A DNA stretch of 64,000 nt from Spongorhabdus nitratireducens (GTDB lineage Bacteria > Pseudomonadota > Gammaproteobacteria > Pseudomonadales > Endozoicomonadaceae): contig CANDOC010000002.1 in assembly GCA_947387575.1 (NCBI GenBank), positions 64,501 through 128,500 of the forward strand, given 5' to 3'. Both the position numbers and the translations under genes were made by a program. A model generated the notes under the pieces. It was given only the letters and a program-made list of their open reading frames with translations, ran no database searches and was not told the DNA's origin. Positions 17,988-27,819 of the stretch are shown one piece after another. Position 1 is the first letter of the stretch. Every line of letters starts with the position of its first letter.

Positions 17988-19127
17988 TCAAAGCAGTCGC
18001 CTGATGATGAATAACGCCAATACCAGCGTACCGGCCAGATAACCCAGCAGAACTTCCCAGCCAGCGACCATGTACAGTTCGCCGGGCAAAAGGCTGCTAA
18101 AGGAGCCTCCCATATAATAAAAGCTGAGATAACAACCGCTTGAAGTGCGCTTATGCTGTTTGAAAACCCCATGAAAGCAGGCTGAAAGCAAACTATGAAG
18201 GCTGAAGAAGCTACCGCAAAGCAGTGCCACACCCAGTAAACAGACCCAGTAATTTTTGATACTGAGTATTCCAACAGCAACAAGCAGTGCACCTGTCGCT
18301 GCCAGAAAAACTGAACGGGCCCCCCCCGTTTGCTGCCAGACTTTGGGCATACTGAGTGAGCCGATCAAAGCCAGAATGTAACCACTGTATAGAAACGATA
18401 TTTCCGCCGTGGAAATATCCGGTTCGAGGTCTCGAATATGGAACGGCAGGTAGTTCAAAGACGAGACAAATACTGTCGCAGCCAGAAAAATGACAAGATT
18501 GGCAGCCCACATTGTTTTGTGACTCAGCACCGTACGCAGGGCATCCAGCACACGATCAGAGTCTGTTGCTGGTACCGGCACTGTGTTCTTAAGAGTTAGT
18601 AACCCCGGGGTAACCAAAAGCAGGCTACCTCCCAGTAGCAACCATACCAGCGAGTGATACCCATGACTGATCAGGTAGCCACTCATCCCGCGGCTGACAA
18701 TGGACCCGGCGACAGAGGCAATCACATACAGCATAACCGCCTCCCCTTTTTCCGAGGTATCAGCCAAAGCAGACATCAACGCCGGTACCGCCGCTGCAAA
18801 CAGCAAACCTTCGATATACTTGATGGTCAGGGCAGACTCAATATCAGCAACAAAACCAAACGCCAACTCAGCCAGCGCAATCAGGGGAATACAAACCAGC
18901 AGCAGCTTCTTGGAGCAGATATTTCTGAGAAAAACCGCACAGGGCAGCGCCAGCACCGCCAATGAAGTCATCACACTGGTAATCAGGCGGGAACTGGTAA
19001 CCGTACCGGTCTGAAAATAATCAGCCAGATAGGGTAACACCGGCTGCGGTGCATACAGGCCGGCAAACACGAGAAATGTCAGGCTGCAAAGAACCGCCTG
19101 TTGAATTCTTACTGACAACTCCATCAA
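17988..19127 (-). CDS. MFS transporter (AraJ/YnfM-like efflux type)
   Basis: A 379-residue, 12-helix major facilitator protein with the layout of drug or sugar efflux permeases. Typical features are AGLYAPQPVLPYLADYF near the N-terminus, a motif-A-like loop after helix 2 (FLRNICSKKLLLV, degenerate) and ALMSALADTSEKGEAV at the helix 4/5 region. The final helices include GCYLSFYYMGGSFSSLLPG, a signature of this subgroup. It is divergent from the 19316 gene and lies in the insertion between lspA and ileS. The substrate is not predictable. Confidence 0.82.
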   Translation of the reverse strand: MMELSVRIQQAVLCSLTFLVFAGLYAPQPVLPYLADYFQTGTVTSSRLITSVMTSLAVLALPCAVFLRNICSKKLLLVCIPLIALAELAFGFVADIESALTIKYIEGLLFAAAVPALMSALADTSEKGEAVMLYVIASVAGSIVSRGMSGYLISHGYHSLVWLLLGGSLLLVTPGLLTLKNTVPVPATDSDRVLDALRTVLSHKTMWAANLVIFLAATVFVSSLNYLPFHIRDLEPDISTAEISFLYSGYILALIGSLSMPKVWQQTGGARSVFLAATGALLVAVGILSIKNYWVCLLGVALLCGSFFSLHSLLSACFHGVFKQHKRTSSGCYLSFYYMGGSFSSLLPGELYMVAGWEVLLGYLAGTLVLALFIIRRLL

Positions 19128-19315
19128 TGCCCTGCCTGCCGGAAAAGCAGAAAGTTTACAACAACACGTTCAGAAACAACTGAATAAATAAAACAGTCAA
19201 CGTAACTTCACTGCCTGCCCATTCAATCTTCGATCACAAAAGAGGAAATGCGTTCATACTTTGTATTTCAGTCTTCCTGAATGAAATCCCTCACTCCAAA
19301 CAGAGCTGAAAATCC

Positions 19316-19963
19316 ATGCCTCTTTCAGCGAATCTGATTACTGCAGAAAAAGTTATTCAACATATTCGCAGTATTATTCTGACATCAGCTAACAAGCCTG
19401 AAGATATTTCACATGCAAGGGTATACCGCTCCGTATCGCAGATTGATTTACTGGCCCGATATACCAATCTTCGAATCGAACATGATATGGCCTTTCAACT
19501 GGGCTCCGAAAAAAAACCCGAACAGTGGATTCTAAGTTGCGCCGAACAGGCTCGTCGCTTTGGCATTGGTAACTGTTTTGAACAAGCCTGCTTGGGGTAT
19601 CAATATGTTCGGAACGCCGAAGATATTACCCTGCCGGTAGCCGTGACATCCCTCTATCAATATGAGCAGCAAGGTGTACTCACACCTTATGATCATACCT
19701 TCCTACTGCTCGGAACCTATCTGCAGCCACCCGCCTGTTTGCAGGTTTATCTGGACGAGCCGCCCGCCATATTGGGTAAAGAAAGTGTAATTTGTGACCC
19801 CTGGGCAGGTTACAGTTATGGTATTTTTTCCAAAGAGTTTCCCGGTCGTATTCGGGATGTTTTACGAGAAATTAAATCAATTTATAAAAAAAGCTGGGAT
19901 ATACCGGATACGATTTACTTTCATCAAAAATGTTATTTTTCTGTAAATAATCACCTTCGATAA
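19316..19963 (+). CDS. Uncharacterised protein with Cys-His-Asp cysteine-protease-like pattern
   Basis: A 215-residue protein with no signal peptide and no family I can name. It shows an ordered triad pattern: GIGNCFEQACLGYQYV (Cys87), PYDHTFLLLG (His127) and VICDPWAGYSYG (Asp161). This spacing and the G-N-C, D-H and D-P-W contexts are like papain-fold proteases, transglutaminase-like enzymes and deamidases, including bacterial effectors such as OspI (about 212 residues, Cys-His-Asp). The N-terminal 60 residues are polar and could be a secretion or regulatory segment. Upstream is a divergent MFS gene, downstream fdhD on the same strand after 164 bp. The catalytic interpretation is inference from motif order alone. 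Confidence 0.6.
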   Translation: MPLSANLITAEKVIQHIRSIILTSANKPEDISHARVYRSVSQIDLLARYTNLRIEHDMAFQLGSEKKPEQWILSCAEQARRFGIGNCFEQACLGYQYVRNAEDITLPVAVTSLYQYEQQGVLTPYDHTFLLLGTYLQPPACLQVYLDEPPAILGKESVICDPWAGYSYGIFSKEFPGRIRDVLREIKSIYKKSWDIPDTIYFHQKCYFSVNNHLR

Positions 19964-20127
19964 TTTACGTCTGATGACTTATAGCTAACATCATTGTAAA
20001 TTAGGCCAAAAGCCTGAAAATAATTTTAAGAAATTTACTTTCTGTGCCGAGTATTTTATAGAACGTAGAGTACAATAGTGCATAATTCTTGACAGGCATT
20101 GCAGAAGGCAAGAACGGGCAGCACGGA

Positions 20128-20925
20128 ATGGCTATTAAAGAAGCTGAAAAGTTACAGAACAAAAAAGTCTACCGTTATGACGAAGTCACCCTGCCGGTAG
20201 AAGCCAGCCTGTTGCCATCTGAAGTTCATGTTGCCCTGAGCTATGATGGCGTTACTCATGTCGTCATGATGGCAACACCTTCAAATATGGAAGACTTGGC
20301 GTGGGGCTTCACGCTCAGTGAGAACCTTGTCCCGTCTGCAACCAATATTTATGATGTTGAAGTCAGCATGCGTCCTGGTGGCATGCTACTTGATGTCAAA
20401 TTAAGTCATGCCAATCTGATCAAGCTGAAACAACTGCGCCGTAATATGCAGGGTCGTTCCGGCCACGGCCTCAAAGGCAGCGAAGCATTATCAGCCAGCA
20501 ACCCGCCATTGCAGCCTTTACCAGAGAGCTCTGTACCCAACCCCATACATTTTTATAAATTGCAGGACCGCATCAGGGAATTGCAGAAAGATGAGTTTCT
20601 GCTGGAACCACTGCACAGTGCCATGTTGATAAATGAAGCAGGTAATATCGAACTGTTTATGGAGGATATCAGTCGCCATAACGCACTTGATAAAGTGTTC
20701 GGTGCAGCAATCCGGAATATGCGGGACCTCACCAATGCCTGTGTTGTGACAACCAGTCGCTGCTGTATCGAGCTGGTGCAGAAAACTATTCGCATGGGTA
20801 TTCCCTCACTGGCAACACTGGTGCCACCTTCTTCTTCTGCTGTTAAAACGGCGCGTCAATTCAACTTGAACCTGATATATCTGCCTGAATCTGACTACCC
20901 CAAGGTGTATAGTGGGAAGCTATGA
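20128..20925 (+). CDS. fdhD: FdhD-family protein lacking the conserved CxxC
   Basis: A 265-residue FdhD homologue. FdhD carries sulfur from IscS to the molybdenum cofactor of formate dehydrogenase, using a CxxC motif (Cys121 and Cys124 in E. coli). Family features are present: WGFTLSENLV, FMEDISRHNALDKVFG, and the C-terminal block IRMGIPSLATLVPPSSSAV. The motif usually read GRTGCGxCG is here GRSGHGLKG, with His113 and Lys116 in place of the cysteines, so sulfur transfer by the known route should be lost. ATG at 20128 is preferred; the frame extends upstream only to a TTG at 20089 without a ribosome site. No formate dehydrogenase genes are near. Confidence 0.8.
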   Translation: MAIKEAEKLQNKKVYRYDEVTLPVEASLLPSEVHVALSYDGVTHVVMMATPSNMEDLAWGFTLSENLVPSATNIYDVEVSMRPGGMLLDVKLSHANLIKLKQLRRNMQGRSGHGLKGSEALSASNPPLQPLPESSVPNPIHFYKLQDRIRELQKDEFLLEPLHSAMLINEAGNIELFMEDISRHNALDKVFGAAIRNMRDLTNACVVTTSRCCIELVQKTIRMGIPSLATLVPPSSSAVKTARQFNLNLIYLPESDYPKVYSGKL

Positions 20926-20949
20926 GCAGCCCACTGTAGCTCCTGAAGT

Positions 20950-22464
20950 TTACATTCTACGCTTCATCCTGTTGGTTCCGCCTCCTCCAAAGCTCCAAGC
21001 CTCTGAACTGCCGGTGTCTGGAGGGGTATCTAAGCCTCTAAGGCTATCAAACTCTTTCTGCGATACCACACCAATGCCACCGCCTTTATTTCCTCCCTTG
21101 CTTGGGGGGGTCGGTTGGTAGCCTTTCGATCCTGTAGAATATCCTCGCGGAGGCGTATAACTTGAGGTTGGCTTCTTGTAACCTTCCGTCCTCTCAGGTC
21201 TACGTGGAAGTACCATTTCTGTTACTGATGACGGAGCCTTAATAGTCTCCTTCTTTTTGCCCCCTTTATCCTTTGCCATGCTTGTTACAGGTGCAGCAGC
21301 TGATGGTTTCGGAGGTTGTTTAGGGCTCTGTGGCAAGTCAGATGTCACAATTGTTTTTTGCTTGGCTTTTTTCTCTTTTTTAGGCTTCCCACCTCTACCC
21401 ACAGTAACCCATAATCCACCCGTATCGTGTGCTATGTCATGCGCTCCTGCGACACCAAGCTCAGATGCAGGAGTTTCATTGAGAACCACAATAGGCTCTT
21501 TCATCCGATGCTCTTTATCTTTAGCATCACGTAGTTCTACAGCTTTACCTGTAACTGTTGCAGTATCTTCTAACCTTCTAGCTTTTTCTTCTCTTTCTTT
21601 TAGCTCTCTTAACTCTCTTCTTTTCCTGGAAGACATTCTTTTCTTCTTTTTTTCTCCTCCTTGCTCTACTTCTTGTTTTTGTTCTTTTATAATTTTTTTG
21701 CCTTCACCATCCGGGCGAACACTATCAGAATGACTCGTAGCGGAATCCGTTACCAAACTGCCTTCTTCTTTTATGAAAGGTTGTTTTACTTCAACAGTTT
21801 CCTCTACTTTGACTATTTCCGGTGGATCAAATGACAGGCAAACATCTAACCCTGCATGTTGGAATGAGCCCGAAACACCACTAACCCAACCATCTTTATT
21901 TTTGAGGCCCATAAAGTTAAGCGGTACAGGCTTTGGCATTAGCAAGCCTCGAAAAACAAGGGATGCTTTCTTTAACACAAGGTAATCTGAAAATCTGTAT
22001 ACCTTCACATCCTGACAGTGCCTGGTTTTAAAATCTTCACCTGCATGAATAGTTGAAATGTCGAACGGGATTTTTGGTAGTTCACCAAGACAATCCTGAA
22101 TACCTTCATGACGATTAAAAGTAATATTCTCTACGCCAACAAAATAAATATAAAAGGCACCTAACTCACCTGCCTCTATCATAAAAACAGCAGGAACTTT
22201 CACCAGCTTTATAACTGCAAACCCATCTTCACCATCAGGACTAATTATTTCTGTAAAATCCATTGGGCAGTATGATAAAGGCGTGTCTTCTGTTTTTTTC
22301 AAATGTGACTGGAATCGGAAATGATGCTCCGGTTTATATCCAGCAGGCAGTGAAATAACGAGGCAATATTCTGAAGCTGCCCGAACCTGAGCGGAATATA
22401 CAGGAAAGAGAAGCATCCCGAAGATCACCAAGATACCAGCCTTGCACCGCATCATTTTTGTCAT
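20950..22464 (-). CDS. Uncharacterised secreted protein with basic and proline-rich C-terminal half
   Basis: A 504-residue protein I do not recognise. A signal peptide is clear (hydrophobic core GILVIFGMLLFPV, cleavage likely after VRA). A cysteine-containing globular part follows to about residue 220. Residues about 256-299 are strongly charged (KKKKRMSSRKRRELREL), resembling a nuclear-localisation-like or coiled-coil stretch. The C-terminal third is rich in Pro, Gly, Ser and Lys (KKPTSSYTPPRGYSTGSKGY). The gene is convergent with fdhD (24-bp gap) and transcribed toward it. Composition and lack of homology to neighbours suggest acquired DNA; an exported host- or surface-interacting protein is possible but unproven. 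Confidence 0.65.
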   Translation of the reverse strand: MTKMMRCKAGILVIFGMLLFPVYSAQVRAASEYCLVISLPAGYKPEHHFRFQSHLKKTEDTPLSYCPMDFTEIISPDGEDGFAVIKLVKVPAVFMIEAGELGAFYIYFVGVENITFNRHEGIQDCLGELPKIPFDISTIHAGEDFKTRHCQDVKVYRFSDYLVLKKASLVFRGLLMPKPVPLNFMGLKNKDGWVSGVSGSFQHAGLDVCLSFDPPEIVKVEETVEVKQPFIKEEGSLVTDSATSHSDSVRPDGEGKKIIKEQKQEVEQGGEKKKKRMSSRKRRELRELKEREEKARRLEDTATVTGKAVELRDAKDKEHRMKEPIVVLNETPASELGVAGAHDIAHDTGGLWVTVGRGGKPKKEKKAKQKTIVTSDLPQSPKQPPKPSAAAPVTSMAKDKGGKKKETIKAPSSVTEMVLPRRPERTEGYKKPTSSYTPPRGYSTGSKGYQPTPPSKGGNKGGGIGVVSQKEFDSLRGLDTPPDTGSSEAWSFGGGGTNRMKRRM

Positions 22465-22544
22465 CTTTTTTTGTTTATGTGGGATAACAATATAGACGTT
22501 TCTTTCAGACTTTCAGGCTCTACCGGATCAGCTTTATTTACCTC

Positions 22545-22572
22545 CAAAAAAAAGGCACCTCAATGAGATGCC
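22545..22572 (-). terminator. Terminator after ileS
   Basis: Minus-strand stem GGCATCTC/GAGGTGCC (one wobble position) with a 3-base loop is followed directly by eight T residues. Confidence 0.8.
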
Positions 22573-22596
22573 CTGTTTTCAAATCAGGTTTCAGTA

Positions 22597-25419
22597 TCAG
22601 GCAAAGTGTCTGACTTCACCCTCACCTTCAACGTTGGTCACACAGCGACCACACAGATCAGTGTGCTGCTCATTGCTGCCTACGTCTTCACGACGGTGCC
22701 AGCAGCGGTCACATTTTTCATGACCAGATTTGGCAACAGCAACCTTGAGGCCTTCAACTTCGGTTTCAGCCGCATTTTCAGCCGCTTCCAGCGCAGCCAG
22801 ATCAGCGCGTGAAGTGATCAGTACAAAGCGCAGCTCATCACCCAGCAGCTCCAGATCAGCGCGAACTGCATCGTTGGCATACAGAGTTACTTCAGCTTCC
22901 AGGCCACCACCGATCACACCTTCCTTACGGGCATCTTCCAGCGCCTTGTTGACCGCAGTTTTAGCTGCCATCACACGATCCCAGTAGGCGCGATCCAGTT
23001 TGGTTTCACCCAGCGGCTGCAGACCTTCATACCAGGTTTCCAGCAGTACATGTTCGCTGCGCTCGCCCGGCATCAGCTGCCAGATTTCGTCAGCGGTAAA
23101 GCTCATGACTGGTGCAATCAGTCGTACCAGCGCTTCAGTCACATGGTACATAGCGGTCTGACAGCTGCGACGGGCCAGACTTTCGGTCTTGGTGGTGTAC
23201 TGGCGATCCTTGATGATATCCAGATAGAAACCACCCAGATCCTGGGCACAGAAGTTGTGTACCTTCTGGTATACACCGATGAAGTTATATTCATCGTAAT
23301 GTGCTTTCACCTGTTCCTGCAGCTGCAGTGCACGGTCGACTGCCCAGCGGTCCAGCGGCAGCATATCGTCCATGCTGACAGCGTTTACTGCCGGATCAAA
23401 ACCGTTCAGGTTGGACAGCAGGAAGCGAGCAGTGTTACGGATACGACGGTAGCTGTCTGCAGTACGCTTCAGGATTTCATCAGAAACACACATTTCACCG
23501 GTGTAGTCAGTGGAAGCGACCCACAGGCGCAGGATGTCAGCACCCAGACTGTTTACAACTTTCTGTGGGGAAACCACGTTGCCCAGAGACTTGGACATCT
23601 TGCGGCCCTGAGCGTCTACGGTAAAGCCGTGAGTCAGCAGCGCCTTGTAAGGCGGTACACCTTTGGCGGCAATACTGGTCTTCAGGGAAGACTGGAACCA
23701 GCCACGGTGCTGGTCAGAACCTTCCAGATACAGGTCAGCCGGGAATTGCAGCCCTTCACGACGGTCAACCACGGAAGAGTGGGTGACACCGGAGTCGAAC
23801 CATACATCCAGCGTGTCGGTAACCTTGGTGTACTTGTCGACATCTGCAGCCGGGAGTACTTCAGCCGGGTCCAGATCAAACCAGGCATCGATACCGGCTT
23901 CTTCCACCTTCATGGCAACCTTTTCGATCAGCGCCTGAGTATCCGGATGCAGCTCTTCGGTTTCCTTGTGGATGAATAGCGCAATCGGCACACCCCAGGT
24001 ACGCTGACGGGAGATACACCAGTCAGGGCTCTGACCCAGCATGGATTCCATCCGCTTGCGACCCCAGTCTGGCGTGAAGCTGACACCTTCAAGAGAAGAC
24101 ATGGCGCTGTCCAGCAGGCCTTCCTTGCTCATGCTGACAAACCACTGCGGAGTAGCACGGAAGATCAGCGGAGTCTTGGTACGCCAGCAGTGCGGGTAGC
24201 TGTGAGTCAGCTTGGCCTGATGCAGTACACGACCGTTTTCAGTCAGGACTTCCAGCACCTTGCCGTCTACCTTGTAAACATGCTCACCGGCAAACAGCTC
24301 AACCTGTGGACGGAATACACCGCTGTCATCCAGATAATTCAGAGTGCTGATACCGTAACGACGGCCGACATTAAAGTCGTCCACACCATGGTCAGGCGCT
24401 GTATGAACACAGCCGGTACCGGCATCCAGAGTCACGTGATCACCCAGAATAACCGGCAGCTGACGCTCATAGAAGGGATGCTGAACCGGTTTGTTTTCCA
24501 GTGCTGCACCCTTGGCACGACCCAGAATACGATACTCTTCAGCGCCATAGCGCTTCATGGCATCTTCAGCCAGCGCTTCAGCCAGAATCAGGCGTGCTGG
24601 CGCACCATTGATTTCGCACTGCACCAGCACGTAGTCCAGTTCGGCACCGACGGTAACCGCCTGACTTGAAGGTAGGGTCCACGGGGTAGTGGTCCAGATA
24701 ACAACAGCAACTTCACCTTCACCCTGGTCAGCATCAAAGCTGAATGCACTCAGCATATCGTCCTGATCAACAACAGCGTAGCGCACGTCGATCTGGGTAG
24801 AAGTCTTGTCCTGGTATTCAACTTCAGCTTCCGCCAATGCAGAGCCACCCACGACACTCCAGTAAACCGGCTTGTAGCCTTTTACCAGATGACCGTTTTC
24901 AGCGATCTTGCCCAGGGTACGAATGATGTCCGCTTCGGTCTGAAAGTTCATGGTCAGGTAAGGGTTGTCCCATTCGCCCTGAATACCCAGACGGATAAAG
25001 TCTTCGCGCTGGCCTTCAACCTGCTTCATCGCATATTCACGGCACTTGGCGCGGAATTTCTTGTAATCCACTTTGTCGCCGGCCTTGCCGATCATGCCTT
25101 CGACTTTGTGTTCGATTGGCAGACCGTGGCAGTCCCAACCCGGAATATACGGTGCATCAAAGCCGCTCATGCTTTTGGCTTTGACAATAATATCTTTCAG
25201 GATTTTGTTAACAGCATGACCGATATGAATATCGCCGTTGGCATAGGGAGGGCCGTCGTGCAAAACAAACTTTTCACAGCCGGCACGGGCTTCACGAATC
25301 TTGCCGTACAGGTCCATTTCCTGCCAGCGCTTGAGCATATCCGGCTCGCGCTTGGCCAGATTGCCGCGCATGGGAAAGGCCGTTTCCGGCAAATTCAGTG
25401 TATGTTTGTAATCGCTCAT
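22597..25419 (-). CDS. ileS: Isoleucyl-tRNA synthetase
   Basis: IleS, 940 residues, charges tRNA-Ile in the cytosol. The class I motifs are HIGH ([11 protein letters not shown]) and KMSKS ([10 protein letters not shown]). The editing domain is present ([33 protein letters not shown]), as is the C-terminal zinc finger [10 protein letters not shown] plus CGRC. Length agrees with E. coli IleS (938). It lies 131 bp downstream of ribF on the same strand, a standard pair, and ends in its own terminator rather than continuing into lspA. Confidence 0.97.
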   Translation of the reverse strand: MSDYKHTLNLPETAFPMRGNLAKREPDMLKRWQEMDLYGKIREARAGCEKFVLHDGPPYANGDIHIGHAVNKILKDIIVKAKSMSGFDAPYIPGWDCHGLPIEHKVEGMIGKAGDKVDYKKFRAKCREYAMKQVEGQREDFIRLGIQGEWDNPYLTMNFQTEADIIRTLGKIAENGHLVKGYKPVYWSVVGGSALAEAEVEYQDKTSTQIDVRYAVVDQDDMLSAFSFDADQGEGEVAVVIWTTTPWTLPSSQAVTVGAELDYVLVQCEINGAPARLILAEALAEDAMKRYGAEEYRILGRAKGAALENKPVQHPFYERQLPVILGDHVTLDAGTGCVHTAPDHGVDDFNVGRRYGISTLNYLDDSGVFRPQVELFAGEHVYKVDGKVLEVLTENGRVLHQAKLTHSYPHCWRTKTPLIFRATPQWFVSMSKEGLLDSAMSSLEGVSFTPDWGRKRMESMLGQSPDWCISRQRTWGVPIALFIHKETEELHPDTQALIEKVAMKVEEAGIDAWFDLDPAEVLPAADVDKYTKVTDTLDVWFDSGVTHSSVVDRREGLQFPADLYLEGSDQHRGWFQSSLKTSIAAKGVPPYKALLTHGFTVDAQGRKMSKSLGNVVSPQKVVNSLGADILRLWVASTDYTGEMCVSDEILKRTADSYRRIRNTARFLLSNLNGFDPAVNAVSMDDMLPLDRWAVDRALQLQEQVKAHYDEYNFIGVYQKVHNFCAQDLGGFYLDIIKDRQYTTKTESLARRSCQTAMYHVTEALVRLIAPVMSFTADEIWQLMPGERSEHVLLETWYEGLQPLGETKLDRAYWDRVMAAKTAVNKALEDARKEGVIGGGLEAEVTLYANDAVRADLELLGDELRFVLITSRADLAALEAAENAAETEVEGLKVAVAKSGHEKCDRCWHRREDVGSNEQHTDLCGRCVTNVEGEGEVRHFA

Positions 25420-25550
25420 TTCATCAGCTCAAAAAGGGGTTTTGCTCAAAAGCCAAAACGGACGATGCAATCTCAAACAATAGCTCAGGGCATAAACCCT
25501 GACAGTCAGGAAAGATTGCATCTCGATATCAATGGGTCAGCAGCAACAAA

Positions 25551-26480
25551 TCAGTTGTTTGCAGCCAGAATATCCTGCGCGTCGCGCTGGTCAACCTGAA
25601 TAGCTGCCCTGAGCGCATCCAGGGAATCAAACTTGCGTTCATCCCGGATCTTTTTCACATATTCAACATGAATACGCTTGTCATAAAGGTTGCCGGAATA
25701 ACCCAGTAAATGGACTTCCAGCAATGGTGTCTTACCCGAAACGGTGGGGCGTATGCCAAGATTAGCAACCCCGGGCCAGGTTTGATTATCGACAGTAACC
25801 CGAACCGCAAAAACACCGGACATGGGAATACGGCGGCGCTTCAGCTGAATATTGGCGGTCGGGGTGCCCAGCGTGCGCCCGAGTTGCTGACCAGATATCA
25901 CTCTGCCGGACATACTGTAGCGATGCCCCAGCAACTCGGCGGTACGTTCGAAGTCTGCCTGCTGCAGGCTGTGGCGAACCAGTGTACTGCTGACCCGGTC
26001 ACCGTCAACAATTACACTGCGGGTATTATTGACGCCGAATCCATATTGCTGGCCAGCCTGTTCCAGCCGGGCAAAGTTGCCGGCCCGGTCACTGCCGAAA
26101 CGAAAGTCATCACCGACTACCAGATGCTTCACGGCCAGTCCGTCTACCAACACCCGCTGAATAAATTCATCCGCTGAAAGGGAACGAAACAGCTTATCAA
26201 ACCGGACCACCAACACCTGATCGATGCCAAACTGTTGCAGCAATTCGATTTTTTCACGCAGGGTGCTGATACGGGCCGGCGCCTTTTCCGGCGTAAAAAA
26301 CTCTTTCGGCTGAGGTTCAAACAGAATGACGCAGGCATGAGTATTCAATGCCGAGGCCTTCGCGCTCAACTGCTGAATAATATCCTGATGTCCAAGATGT
26401 ACGCCGTCAAAGTTGCCGATGCTTGCAACACATCCCTTGTGGCTTTCTCTGATTTTGTGCAATCCGCCAACTAACTGCAT
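25551..26480 (-). CDS. ribF: Bifunctional riboflavin kinase/FAD synthetase
   Basis: RibF, 309 residues, makes FMN and then FAD from riboflavin. The N-terminal FAD synthetase domain shows SIGNFDGVHLGHQDII and DDFRFGSDRAGN, and the C-terminal kinase domain shows GRTLGTPTANIQ and PGVANLGIRPTV. The gene immediately precedes ileS. A likely promoter lies 40-70 bp upstream. All key motifs are intact. Confidence 0.96.
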   Translation of the reverse strand: MQLVGGLHKIRESHKGCVASIGNFDGVHLGHQDIIQQLSAKASALNTHACVILFEPQPKEFFTPEKAPARISTLREKIELLQQFGIDQVLVVRFDKLFRSLSADEFIQRVLVDGLAVKHLVVGDDFRFGSDRAGNFARLEQAGQQYGFGVNNTRSVIVDGDRVSSTLVRHSLQQADFERTAELLGHRYSMSGRVISGQQLGRTLGTPTANIQLKRRRIPMSGVFAVRVTVDNQTWPGVANLGIRPTVSGKTPLLEVHLLGYSGNLYDKRIHVEYVKKIRDERKFDSLDALRAAIQVDQRDAQDILAANN

Positions 26481-26519
26481 GCACTCCTACACCGTGTTCC
26501 GCAATGGGCAAAGGAAGGG

Positions 26520-26548
26520 ATTATATAGTAGAGCCTCTGAACGAACCA
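26520..26548 (-). promoter_or_regulatory. Probable ribF-ileS promoter
   Basis: Minus-strand TATAAT (26520-26525) lies 40 bp before the ribF ATG; the -35 position 17 bp further upstream reads TGGTTC, a weak match. The call rests mainly on the perfect -10. Confidence 0.45.
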
Positions 26549-26586
26549 GCAGCGACGAGAGCACAATTTATACCCCCTGAAACGAC

Positions 26587-26610
26587 AAAAGCCCTGCAAA
26601 TGCAGGGCTT
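26587..26610 (-). terminator. Terminator after the Na/Pi symporter gene
   Basis: Stem AAGCCCTGCA/TGCAGGGCTT (26589-26610) with a 2-base loop lies 40 bp past the stop and is followed on the minus strand by TTTTGTCG. It separates the symporter gene from ribF. Confidence 0.75.
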
Positions 26611-26649
26611 CCGAGAACGTTTTTTTCAGGCTTTAATCTTGACCAGTGA

Positions 26650-27819
26650 TTAACCGACGATCAACAACAGCAGACCGGGAATCACGAAGAAAGCAGAAGC
26701 GATGTAGGCCAGGGCCAGGAATTTCCGCTTCACCGCCAGTTCTGCCAGGCTCTCGGACAGCTTCAGCGGAATATCTCGCAGGAATGGTACAGAGTAGATA
26801 CCCACCACTGCAGATACGTTAAACAGCAGGTGAACCAGCGCAATTGTCAGAGCAGCTCCAGCCAGCGGACCGGTTACTGCAGTTGCTGCCAGCAGTGCAG
26901 TAATGGTGGTACCAATGTTGGCACCCAGCGTAAACGGATACACTTCACGCAGCTTGAAGAAGCCATTACCGGCCAGCGGTACGATCAGACTGGTGGTGGT
27001 AGAAGAAGACTGAACCAGTACAGTCACTGCAGCACCTGAGCAGATACCGGAGATCGGACCACGACCCACTGCACTCTTCAGAATGTTTTTGGCACGGCCT
27101 ACCAGCACCTGGCGCAGCAGTTTACCCAGCCAGGTCACAGCCAGCATGATCACCGCCACACCAATCAGGATCATCATGATGCCGCCCATGGTGGAAGACA
27201 GCGGAGACATCATTTCAGCAACAGACTTGATGACCGGCTTGGTGATCATCTTCATGAAGTTGTAGCCGCTCATATGCATATCCGGGCCGCCAGCCAGCAG
27301 GGATGCAATATAGGAGCCTGCTTTTTCCAGGAAGCCGGTCGCCAGTTCCAGAGGCAGCAGAATCAGTACCGCCATCCAGTTAAAGAAGTCATGCACGGTA
27401 GAAGCAGCGAATGCACGCTTGAACTCTTCACCGTTACGGATATGACCCAGGCTGACAATAGTATTGGTAATCGTGGTACCAATGTTGGCACCCATGATCA
27501 TCGGTACCGCCATGGATACCGGCAGACCACCTGCAGCCAGACCAACAATAATGGAGGTTACAGTACTGGAAGACTGCACCAGTGCAGTTGCCAGAGCACC
27601 TGCGAGCAGACCCAGTACCGGGCTGCTGGCAAATGCAAACAGTTGCTCCGCACCGGCTGCTCCACCGGTGGCAAGCTTGAAGCCACTGCTAACCATTCCT
27701 ACGGCTACCAGCAGCATGTAAATCAGCAGGGCGACACCGCCCCAAACAAACGGCTTGGTATTCGTCAGCTTGATCGCTTCCGTTTGTGTCGTTTGCTTGG
27801 CAATGACCGCATCAGTCAT
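26650..27819 (-). CDS. Na/Pi cotransporter family protein (SLC34/NptA-like)
   Basis: A 389-residue membrane protein of the type II sodium/phosphate cotransporter family. The diagnostic repeated motif QSSST occurs twice, in ALVQSSSTVTSIIVGLAAG and TVLVQSSSTTTSLIVPLAG, each followed by a GANIGTTITN-like segment, showing the inverted-repeat architecture. There are eight or nine hydrophobic helices. There is no PhoU-like C-terminal domain, unlike the longer YjbB type. It sits between ribF and murJ, a place where Pseudomonas has no gene, and has its own terminator. Confidence 0.88.
   Translation of the reverse strand: MTDAVIAKQTTQTEAIKLTNTKPFVWGGVALLIYMLLVAVGMVSSGFKLATGGAAGAEQLFAFASSPVLGLLAGALATALVQSSSTVTSIIVGLAAGGLPVSMAVPMIMGANIGTTITNTIVSLGHIRNGEEFKRAFAASTVHDFFNWMAVLILLPLELATGFLEKAGSYIASLLAGGPDMHMSGYNFMKMITKPVIKSVAEMMSPLSSTMGGIMMILIGVAVIMLAVTWLGKLLRQVLVGRAKNILKSAVGRGPISGICSGAAVTVLVQSSSTTTSLIVPLAGNGFFKLREVYPFTLGANIGTTITALLAATAVTGPLAGAALTIALVHLLFNVSAVVGIYSVPFLRDIPLKLSESLAELAVKRKFLALAYIASAFFVIPGLLLLIVG

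Noticed and set aside
20089-20127. TTG start for fdhD and TTGACA as its -35 box
   Set aside because: The TTG has no ribosome site, and no -10 box lies at a fitting distance after the TTGACA.
26587-26610. Small RNA or attenuator next to ribF
   Set aside because: The hairpin with T-run fits a simple terminator of the upstream symporter gene; no FMN-riboswitch features are present.
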